Part shown: in pieces, positions 27,874 to 35,115 of the stretch | How positions within the stretch are numbered: the first letter of the stretch is position 1 | How the letters are laid out: each line of letters opens with the position of its first letter | Origin: an uncultured Bacteroidota bacterium | GTDB lineage: Bacteria; Bacteroidota; Bacteroidia; Chitinophagales; Saprospiraceae | Reading direction: 5' to 3' | DNA: 35,115 nt | Assembly: GCA_937870795.1 (NCBI GenBank) | Contig: CALMWS010000097.1 | Coordinates: 1 to 35,115 of the forward strand | The notes under the pieces: generated by a model | Database searches by the model: none | The model's input: the letters and a program-made list of their open reading frames with translations, nothing else | What the model was told of the DNA's origin: nothing | Translations under genes and position numbers: made by a program

Positions 27874-27903
27874 TTGATATTCAGCTAATTTTAGGTATAT
27901 TTG
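27874..27903 (+). promoter_or_regulatory. Candidate Bacteroidota promoter for the giant secreted protein
   Basis: TTG at 27874-27876 and TATATTTG at 27896-27903 are separated by 19 bases, an ideal -33/-7 arrangement. Its -7 octamer is identical to that upstream of the NagB-LmbE gene. The leader to the ATG at 27944 would be about 35 bases. Confidence 0.6.
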
Positions 27904-27943
27904 CCTTTTGTTCGTTTCATAGAAACTATTAACCAAAACTGAA

Positions 27944-30900
27944 ATGATGAACCTAAAAGCAGCTGGCAGAGCCAATCGTATTTTTATTGGCACCTTTTCA
28001 TTTCCCATTTATTCCTTGTTGTTCCTGTTATTGTTTGGTGCATATGCTGCCCAAAGTCAGGTTATTTTTTACGAGGATTTTGATAACGTTGGCGGTCCAA
28101 CTGCAGGAGGTGCAGGAACCTATAGTTTTCCCTCCGGCTGGCTATTGCGCAATGTGGATAATTTTTCTCCCGATCCGGCTGTTGGTTATATCAACGAAGC
28201 CTGGGAAAGAAGAGAGGATTTTTCATTTAATGTGGGTGATTCTGTCGCCTTTAGTACATCCTGGTATACTCCGGCAGGAATTGCCAATGACTGGATGTGG
28301 ACCCCATTGATCGGGCCTATAACATCTAATTCTCTTTTATCATGGAACGCAGTGGCCTATGATCCGGCTTTTAGAGATGGATATGAAGTGAGGGTAATGG
28401 TTGCACCCAATGTTCCTACCGGTGGCTCCGGTGTGATCGGAAACCAGATAACCCAATCCACCCAAATTTTTAGCATCGCCGAAGAGAATTCAAGCTGGAC
28501 ATCCAGGAGTGTTTCATTGTCAGCATTTGCGGGACAAAACATTTACATTGCATTCAGGAACAATTCAAATGACAAATTTGTGCTTTTGATCGATGATGTA
28601 AAAGTGGAGAATATTTTTGCTTTTGACGTGACCATGATGTCTGTCACGCCCACGTCACCTTTCACAATGATCCCTGAGATCATGAATTATCCACTTACTT
28701 TGCAAGGCACGATTCAGAATATTGGGGCAAATACTGTGAATAATCCTCAGGCACAAATCAAGGTCAGGAATGCTATGTCCACTGTTTTGTTGGACAACAC
28801 AACCTCAGGTGGTGCAGCTACCCTGGCCCCAAATACCACAGTGCAAAAATCCTTACCCAACTATTTGGCCCCGGGCACAGGCGTTTATTCTGTAGAATAC
28901 ATTTCCAAGATCAATGAGATGGATCAAAATGCAGCCAATGACACCTTACGATCTACCTTTACAATCAGTGATACCACTTTTGCAAGAGACAATGGTATAG
29001 TAACAGGAACACTTGGTATTGGTGCCAATGTTACAGGTTATTTGGGTTCTGAATATCCGATTAACGCTGTTACTTCGCTTTCATCCGTGTCTATTTATAT
29101 GACCTTATTGAATTCACCCGCAAAATATGGAATTGCAGTATTTAAAAAGCAAAATGGCAGCCCCGGCATGCAATTATACAATTCTCCCCAATATACTTCA
29201 GGAGGTATAAATGATTCTATGTTGGTCATTCCTTTGACAAGCCCGCTTTTGTTGAACCCCCTTGATACCATTGTGGTTTGTGCTATTGAATTCGATAGTA
29301 CTTTGACCATTGGTGTAACTAATGATAAATTCACTCCTGGCACCCAATGGGTCAACTGGCCAGGCACCCCGCTGGGAGGATGGGGAAACACTGAGGCATT
29401 TGGTTCGAACTTTGCGAAGTCGTTTGTTATTCGACCCAATTTTGCTCCACCAACCGCTACGGTAACCCTTTCTCCTTTAACCCAGACAATTTGTTCTGCA
29501 ACAAATGTTAGCATAGATGCAACTCCAACTCCCTCAACTTCTACAATAGCCTGGACAAGAAATGAAACCGTAAATGTAACAGGACTGCCAGCCAGTGGAA
29601 CAGGTGATGTCAATGGAACATTGGTCAATAATACCAACGCGGATATTACTGTTATGTTTATTTTTACGCCAACATTCAATGGGAATCCAGGAGATCCTGA
29701 TACCGCTTATGTCACTGTCAGACCTCTACCCATTATCAATTCTGTCACCGTAAATCAACCTGTGTACCCTTCAACTACAGGAAGCATAGTAGTAAACGCC
29801 AGTGGTGCAGGATCATTACTGTACGCACTCAATGGAGGCCCTACCCAGTCTTCCAATCTATTTTTGAATGTAAGCAGTGGCTTGTACAATGTGACAGTAG
29901 CCTACAATACAGCACCATCTTGTCAGGTAGCCTATGCCAATAATCCGGTACAAATCAATGGTGTCAATTACAGAAAAACCAATATAGTAGCGGGCACGTC
30001 CCCATTCCAGGATTCTATGTGGATCATTGATCTGGAAAATTATGTCATAGTGAAAAGGTTGGCACCCAGCATACCTGGCTTCACCATAACAGGAATTAAT
30101 GGCCTGGCCACGCATCCCATAACCGGGGAACATTATGCAATTTTGAAACTTTCAGGTGTAAGTGGAAGGGTTTTGGCCAAGATTAATTTTCTAACTGGTG
30201 TATGCACTTCTGTAGGAAATTTGGGCGACAATTTTGCCACTATCTCATTCAGAGATGATGGACAATTGTTTGGGGTGACTGGAGATGGAGCAAATGTGCC
30301 TGAGACCATGTATTTGATTGACCATACCAACGCGACTAAGACGGTTGCTACGGCCTTGGGTAACGGTGCCGATGGCGAAGTTATCTGCCATGTTCCCGAA
30401 GACAATGCATTTTATCACTGGAGTGGAAATGGTACAGTAGTATTTGAAAAAATTAACGACACCGCACCTTATACAATTACCAATATACCGATTTCAGGAA
30501 CTCCAAATGGGGAAACCTTTGGCGCACTTTATCTGGGCAACTCAGAATTTTTGGTAAGTAATATCAGCAGTCAATTCAAATTATGGAATACATCGGGGGT
30601 TGTTGCAGCACCTAGTTTGATGTCATTACCTGATGATCTAAGAGGATTGATACAAAAATGTTGTTCCAGCAGTGTTGCAGCTGTAAACTCAACCATGCTA
30701 TGTGGAAATTCTGTGGAAATTGAAGTGATAGGAGGTGAAAGCAATTTCCAATGGTACTTAAATGGCAGCTTGATTCCGGGTGCCAATGCATCTACTTATT
30801 CAGCCTTATCTCCCGGTCTTTACAATTGTATTTACACAGATAGTTGCGGCACGCGTGACAGTGTTGCTCTCGGGGTACAAGTGGTATCAGGTAATACAGC

Positions 30901-33900
30901 TACAGCCGATGCTGGTGCAGACGATAGAATTTGTGCATCACAAGCTACCTATGCACTTAATGGCATTGTAGGTGGCTCTGTTACAGGTGGCACTTGGTCG
31001 ACATCCGGCACCGGAACATTTAGCCCTTCTGCAACAACTTTGAATGCTACCTATACTTTCAGTGCAGCAGATACTATGGCCAATACAGTTACATTGTATT
31101 TGACCACCGACGACCCAGCAGGTACTTGTCCGCCCGCAGTAGATTCTATAATAATTACCATTGATCCGGAGTCAATCATCAATGCAGGACCCGATCAAAC
31201 GGTTTGTGCCGCCGATACTTTGTTTTTACATGCCACCTTAAGTGGAGTTGCAACCAATATGGTTTGGGAGAAAAATGTAGCATTCGGCAATTTTGTAGGT
31301 TCCGATACATCACCTGATGCTAAATTTGTTCTCAATGCCAATGGCATGTCACAGACCAGCATAAGTTTTGGGGCCATGAGCAATGATCCCGGCAGTAATG
31401 TATGCCAGGGCGGAGTTGACACCGTTGTATTTTTTATCAACCCAAAAGCCACAGTCAATGCAGGAGCTGATGAAAGAATATGTGCTTCTCAAAAGACACT
31501 TGCAATCAATGGAAGTTTTGGTGGGGCGGCTACTTCCGCTACCTGGTCAACCACAGGTACTGGTACCTTTGCACCCAATGCCAGTGCTTTAAATGCTGTC
31601 TATACTTTCAGTGCAGCCGACACCATGGCCAATCAGGTAGATTTGATACTTACCACCAATGACCCTACTGGTCTATGTGGTCCGGCAAAAGATACCCTAC
31701 ACGTGATTATCGATCCGGAATCCATTATCAATGCTGGACCCGATCAGACGGTGTGTGCAGCAGATACCTTGTTTTTGCATGCTACCCTTAGTGGAGTAGC
31801 AACCAACATGGTATGGGAGAAGAATGTTGCATTCGGCACTTTTGTAGGTTCTGATACCTCGCCTGATGCCAAATTTTTACTCAATGCCAATGGCATGGCA
31901 CAAACCAGCATAAGTTTTGGGGCTATGAGCAATGACCCCGGTAGCAACGTCTGCCAGGGCGGAGTGGATACGGTTGTATTTTTTATTAATTCACAAGCGA
32001 TAGCAAATGCAGGTGCAGATGCCAGAATATGTGCTTCTCAAAAGACACTTGCACTCAACGGAAGTATTGGAGGAGCAGCCACTTCTGCCAGCTGGTCAAC
32101 TACAGGTACAGGCACCTTTGCCCCCAATGCCAATGCATTAAATGCTGTCTATACCTTCAGTGCAGCCGATACGATGGCCAATCAGGTAGATTTGATACTC
32201 ACCACCAATGACCCAACCGGTCTTTGTGATCCGGCAACAGATACATTACACGTGACGATCGATCCAGAATCCATTATCAACGCAGGACCTGACCAAACAG
32301 TTTGTGCAACGGATACACTCTTCCTCCATGCCACCTTGAGTGGAATGGCGACCAATATGGTATGGGAAAAGAATGTTGCCTTCGGTGTTTTCATAGGTCC
32401 TGATACCTCACCCGATGCCAAATTTGTACTCAATGCCAATGGTATGGCACAAAGCAGCATTAGCTTTGGTGCAATGAGTAATGACCCCGGCAACAATGTG
32501 TGTCAGGGAGGAGTGGATACGGTTGTATTTTTTATCAATCAACCTGCAATTGTTGATGCTGGTGCCAATCAGACCATTTGCTCTTCGACTCCAACCGTAA
32601 GTCTTTCAGGTAGTATTGGAGGAACAGCATCTTCTGTATCCTGGTCAGGCGGCAGTGGTAGTTTTTCAAATCCCACATCGATCAATACAACTTATACTGT
32701 TGGAGCAGCTGACATAACAGCAGGCACAGCAAAATTATTCTTAACAACCAACGACCCAAGCGGTCCATGCAAAGCTGCCATAGATTCGGTTATCATCACC
32801 ATTCAAAGGGCTGCTACTGTTAATGCCGGTCCGGATCAACAGCTTTGTTCCAATAGCCCTGTTATCTCATTGGCGGGAACTATTGGTGGGTCAGCTTTAT
32901 CTGCTACCTGGATGTCACCACCACTTGGGGGTAGCTTTAGTCCGTCTAATCAAGCGGTCACTTCTTATACACCCACAGCATCAGAGATCAACAGTGGTTC
33001 CATCACCTTTACGTTGGTAAGTAATGATCCGCCCGGTGTATGCCCGGCAGTGAGCGATGTAATGGTGGTTTTGGTGAACCCGGTACCCAACGCAGTTGCC
33101 ACTCCTTCAAGCCAGGTATCTTGTTCTGAACTGCCAATAACAACGATCGTATTATCTGGTAATGTGGCAGGTACCGTGTATACATGGACAAGGAATAACG
33201 CTGCTGTTACAGGTATGGCAACATCAGGAACAGGCAATATTTCCGGTACTTTGATCAATGCCGGTCTGGTGCCTGAATTGGTAACTTTTACGATCACACC
33301 TTCTTTCACAAGAAATGGTTTTACATGCACAGGTTCAGCTATAACTGCTACCGTTACAGTTAATCCTAAACCACAAGTAAATGCGATTGCCAATCAATTG
33401 GTATGTGCCAACACACTTACCAGCCCGGTAAGTTATACAGGTGCGCCTCCAACAGCATTTTTCACATGGACAAACAATACACCATCTATTGGCTTGGCTG
33501 CCAGTGGAACCGGTAATATTCCGGCATTTACAGCACTAAACAATACAGGGGCTGACATAGTAGCTACGATTACAGTTACACCCAATTTTACCAATGGAAA
33601 CGTAACTTGTCAGGGTAGTCCAAGGACATTTACTATTACAGTTTTCCCTGCACTTCTTATAACTCCAAAACCGGATGTTGAAATATGCGAAGATGCAGCT
33701 TTCCAGTTGGGAGTGAATCTCATACAATTAGGTACACCGCCATATTCATATAATTGGACAGGGCCTTCTGGTTTTACATCTACATTGGCAGCACCCATCA
33801 TTGGTCCATCTGTATGGAATGTTCATACAGGCGCTTACAATGTAACCGTTACGGATAGTAAGGGTTGTACAGGACTTGCTACACAGGATGTGATTGTCAA

Positions 33901-35115
33901 TCCAAGTCCATCTTTTATTATTCAACCCCAGGATATGTTCGTTTGCGAAGGAAATACAGGACAAGCATCCTGCCTGGCGTCAGTGGCAAATGGCAGTCCG
34001 TTGAGTTATATTTTCCAACAACAGATAGGTCAAAGTTGGAATACCCTTGGCACCAATACAACCGGTAGCTTTACTGTAAATAATGCAACTCCTGCAATGA
34101 ATGGCACTGTTTACAGAATTCTGGCACATGCTGACCACAATCCAATGCCGGACTGCGAAACTGCATCACAGCTATTCCAGCTTTTTGTTCATGATGATCA
34201 GGGACTCGCCTGCAATGACATGGTCAATTATTCGATTGACGAAAATTGTGAAGGACTAATTACCGTAGACATGATCATGGAAGGAGATTTCGTTGACGAA
34301 TTTTATGTGATCACACTTGTCAATGCAGGAGGCCAGCCAGTACCCAATCCAATAGGTCAGCAATACATTGGAGAAATTTTAACTGCAACGGTACTAGACA
34401 TCTGTACAGGAAATAGTTGCACTGGCAACATTAGAATAGAAGACAAATTGCCACCAATTGTAAAATGCGATCAGCCTATGTGCAATTTGTTGGATTTGAG
34501 TGGAGAATGGGATGCAAGCGACAATGCATTTTCGCCAGGTGCATGCTGGGCTTTTGATGGCTTTACACCTAATCCAAATGTATTGTACGATGTACTGCAA
34601 TTTACTGTTGCTGTTGCAGGAGACTACACCTTTACCATGGATGATTCACCCAATTATGATGGAATAGCAGGTATCTTTGCCGGAAGTTTTGATGCCAATG
34701 ACCCATGCACCAACCTGATTGGCGGTGATGATGATATCAATGGTATCTTTGAAACAGAGCCTTCTTTCACCATCAACCTCACTCCAGGAACTTACTACCT
34801 GGTGAGCAGCACCTGGACATCAGGACAAATGGGTGTTTACAATTGGACATTTAGTGGCCCTGCCCCTTTGATGACACCTTGTGATTTCACCTGTCTTGAT
34901 AAAGAAGGTATCCTAAATGGGGATATTGAACTACCAGAGCCTACCGTCTTTGATTGTTCGGATTATACAGTTACACCAAATGTAAGCATCACAGGTGATG
35001 AATGTGATGGAGAAACAATTCACATTCTGTATTTAGTTAAAGATAAGTTTGGATATCAATCAAGCTGCAGCCAACACATAGCCATCCAGCCATTGAGCAT
35101 AGACGATGTGTTGTA
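27944..35115 (+). CDS. Giant secreted multidomain repeat protein, 5' part (3' end outside window)
   Basis: The frame is open from 27944 to the end without a stop, giving at least 2390 residues. ATG-ATG at 27944 and 27947 leads into a signal-like segment (about 13-38). Residues about 41-215 resemble a choice-of-anchor-J/cleaved-adhesin-type domain (YEDFDNVGG, GYEVRVMVAP, LLIDDVKVEN). A CARDB-like and an Ig-like stretch follow; residues about 670-905 look like a beta-propeller (repeated HPITGEHYAI- and DDGQLFGVTG-type turns). From about 985 come repeated Ig/PKD-like units with AGPDQTVC- and AGADERIC-type starts, including a 183-residue composite unit in three copies. Near 2090 is a NDMVNYSIDENC module ending in EDKLPPIVKC, common in Saprospiria surface proteins, followed by a PPC-like region (about 2173-2305). 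It is probably an extracellular adhesin or matrix protein. Its C-terminal secretion signal is not in the window. Confidence 0.9.
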   Translation, partial: MMNLKAAGRANRIFIGTFSFPIYSLLFLLLFGAYAAQSQVIFYEDFDNVGGPTAGGAGTYSFPSGWLLRNVDNFSPDPAVGYINEAWERREDFSFNVGDSVAFSTSWYTPAGIANDWMWTPLIGPITSNSLLSWNAVAYDPAFRDGYEVRVMVAPNVPTGGSGVIGNQITQSTQIFSIAEENSSWTSRSVSLSAFAGQNIYIAFRNNSNDKFVLLIDDVKVENIFAFDVTMMSVTPTSPFTMIPEIMNYPLTLQGTIQNIGANTVNNPQAQIKVRNAMSTVLLDNTTSGGAATLAPNTTVQKSLPNYLAPGTGVYSVEYISKINEMDQNAANDTLRSTFTISDTTFARDNGIVTGTLGIGANVTGYLGSEYPINAVTSLSSVSIYMTLLNSPAKYGIAVFKKQNGSPGMQLYNSPQYTSGGINDSMLVIPLTSPLLLNPLDTIVVCAIEFDSTLTIGVTNDKFTPGTQWVNWPGTPLGGWGNTEAFGSNFAKSFVIRPNFAPPTATVTLSPLTQTICSATNVSIDATPTPSTSTIAWTRNETVNVTGLPASGTGDVNGTLVNNTNADITVMFIFTPTFNGNPGDPDTAYVTVRPLPIINSVTVNQPVYPSTTGSIVVNASGAGSLLYALNGGPTQSSNLFLNVSSGLYNVTVAYNTAPSCQVAYANNPVQINGVNYRKTNIVAGTSPFQDSMWIIDLENYVIVKRLAPSIPGFTITGINGLATHPITGEHYAILKLSGVSGRVLAKINFLTGVCTSVGNLGDNFATISFRDDGQLFGVTGDGANVPETMYLIDHTNATKTVATALGNGADGEVICHVPEDNAFYHWSGNGTVVFEKINDTAPYTITNIPISGTPNGETFGALYLGNSEFLVSNISSQFKLWNTSGVVAAPSLMSLPDDLRGLIQKCCSSSVAAVNSTMLCGNSVEIEVIGGESNFQWYLNGSLIPGANASTYSALSPGLYNCIYTDSCGTRDSVALGVQVVSGNTATADAGADDRICASQATYALNGIVGGSVTGGTWSTSGTGTFSPSATTLNATYTFSAADTMANTVTLYLTTDDPAGTCPPAVDSIIITIDPESIINAGPDQTVCAADTLFLHATLSGVATNMVWEKNVAFGNFVGSDTSPDAKFVLNANGMSQTSISFGAMSNDPGSNVCQGGVDTVVFFINPKATVNAGADERICASQKTLAINGSFGGAATSATWSTTGTGTFAPNASALNAVYTFSAADTMANQVDLILTTNDPTGLCGPAKDTLHVIIDPESIINAGPDQTVCAADTLFLHATLSGVATNMVWEKNVAFGTFVGSDTSPDAKFLLNANGMAQTSISFGAMSNDPGSNVCQGGVDTVVFFINSQAIANAGADARICASQKTLALNGSIGGAATSASWSTTGTGTFAPNANALNAVYTFSAADTMANQVDLILTTNDPTGLCDPATDTLHVTIDPESIINAGPDQTVCATDTLFLHATLSGMATNMVWEKNVAFGVFIGPDTSPDAKFVLNANGMAQSSISFGAMSNDPGNNVCQGGVDTVVFFINQPAIVDAGANQTICSSTPTVSLSGSIGGTASSVSWSGGSGSFSNPTSINTTYTVGAADITAGTAKLFLTTNDPSGPCKAAIDSVIITIQRAATVNAGPDQQLCSNSPVISLAGTIGGSALSATWMSPPLGGSFSPSNQAVTSYTPTASEINSGSITFTLVSNDPPGVCPAVSDVMVVLVNPVPNAVATPSSQVSCSELPITTIVLSGNVAGTVYTWTRNNAAVTGMATSGTGNISGTLINAGLVPELVTFTITPSFTRNGFTCTGSAITATVTVNPKPQVNAIANQLVCANTLTSPVSYTGAPPTAFFTWTNNTPSIGLAASGTGNIPAFTALNNTGADIVATITVTPNFTNGNVTCQGSPRTFTITVFPALLITPKPDVEICEDAAFQLGVNLIQLGTPPYSYNWTGPSGFTSTLAAPIIGPSVWNVHTGAYNVTVTDSKGCTGLATQDVIVNPSPSFIIQPQDMFVCEGNTGQASCLASVANGSPLSYIFQQQIGQSWNTLGTNTTGSFTVNNATPAMNGTVYRILAHADHNPMPDCETASQLFQLFVHDDQGLACNDMVNYSIDENCEGLITVDMIMEGDFVDEFYVITLVNAGGQPVPNPIGQQYIGEILTATVLDICTGNSCTGNIRIEDKLPPIVKCDQPMCNLLDLSGEWDASDNAFSPGACWAFDGFTPNPNVLYDVLQFTVAVAGDYTFTMDDSPNYDGIAGIFAGSFDANDPCTNLIGGDDDINGIFETEPSFTINLTPGTYYLVSSTWTSGQMGVYNWTFSGPAPLMTPCDFTCLDKEGILNGDIELPEPTVFDCSDYTVTPNVSITGDECDGETIHILYLVKDKFGYQSSCSQHIAIQPLSIDDVL
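31163..32808 (+). repeat. Tandem 549 bp (183 aa) composite repeat in the giant protein
   Basis: Units begin at 31163, 31712 and 32261, each with DPESIINAGPDQTVCA- (residues 1074, 1257 and 1440). Each holds an A half (about 93 residues, VWEKN..AFG, CQGGVDTVVFFIN) and a B half (about 90 residues, ATSATWSTTGTGTFAPN). The third B half is divergent, and another B-like copy precedes the array from about 30900. Copies keep the amino-acid sequence but differ at many synonymous positions. Confidence 0.92.

Noticed and set aside
29095..29679. Minus-strand ORF of 194 codons in the giant protein gene
   Set aside because: Low-complexity repeats in the plus-strand frame explain the open reverse frame.
31163..32808. 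Repeat array considered as CRISPR or a mobile element
   Set aside because: The period is 549 bp, in frame and coding, without spacers, inverted termini or transposase.

Overview
The window looks like a chromosomal segment from a Bacteroidota bacterium, most likely a Saprospiria/Lewinella-type relative; the lineage is inferred. The grounds are very large secreted proteins with HYR-like and PKD/Ig-like repeats, C-terminal tails of type IX secretion (T9SS) type, a TPR-hybrid kinase/AraC regulator, a NagB-LmbE fusion, and candidate promoters of the TTG / TAnnTTTG form with no obvious Shine-Dalgarno sequences. Base composition is moderately AT-rich. I saw no tRNA, rRNA, CRISPR array, transposase, integrase or phage gene.

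Layout. Bases 1-1491 hold the 3' end of a secreted protein with a tandem 84-residue, six-cysteine repeat, ending in a beta-helix-like tail. A mostly minus-strand block follows: a membrane-anchored amidase (1863-3473) and a one-polypeptide two-component regulator (3668-6526). Divergent from the regulator are a tandem NTF2-fold secreted protein (6875-7735) and a membrane-anchored diheme cytochrome c (7802-8689). Next on the minus strand are a secreted T9SS-type protein (8978-10747), a small outer-membrane beta-barrel protein (10949-11623) and a VWA/YfbK-type lipoprotein (11857-13317). A large plus-strand zinc metalloprotease lipoprotein (13585-16050) converges on a KAS III-family enzyme (16273-17346) across a strong bidirectional hairpin. 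A small membrane protein follows (17547-17897).

The glucosamine-6-phosphate deaminase/LmbE fusion (18111-20069) overlaps tail-to-tail by 7 bp with a secreted pectate-lyase-like protein (20063-21760). After it come a DinB/YfiT protein (21913-22416) and a tight minus-strand pair of a sodium:solute symporter (23379-24986) and a PfkB kinase (22515-23375), probably a sugar or polyol uptake-and-phosphorylation unit. A plus-strand NarL-type kinase/regulator pair with a 4 bp overlap (25180-27761) precedes a giant secreted protein (27944 to beyond the window end, at least 2390 residues). That protein contains an anchor-J-like domain, a beta-propeller-like region and a 549 bp in-frame tandem repeat.

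Together the genes suggest a surface- and polymer-oriented heterotroph: secreted adhesins and lyases, envelope proteases, uptake and phosphorylation of a small carbohydrate or polyol, amino-sugar catabolism and two signalling systems. No defence system or clearly new multi-gene system is evident. The most notable structures are the repeat architectures of the two surface proteins, including a paired cysteine loss that suggests a disulfide, and a transporter-kinase pair that may handle inositol.
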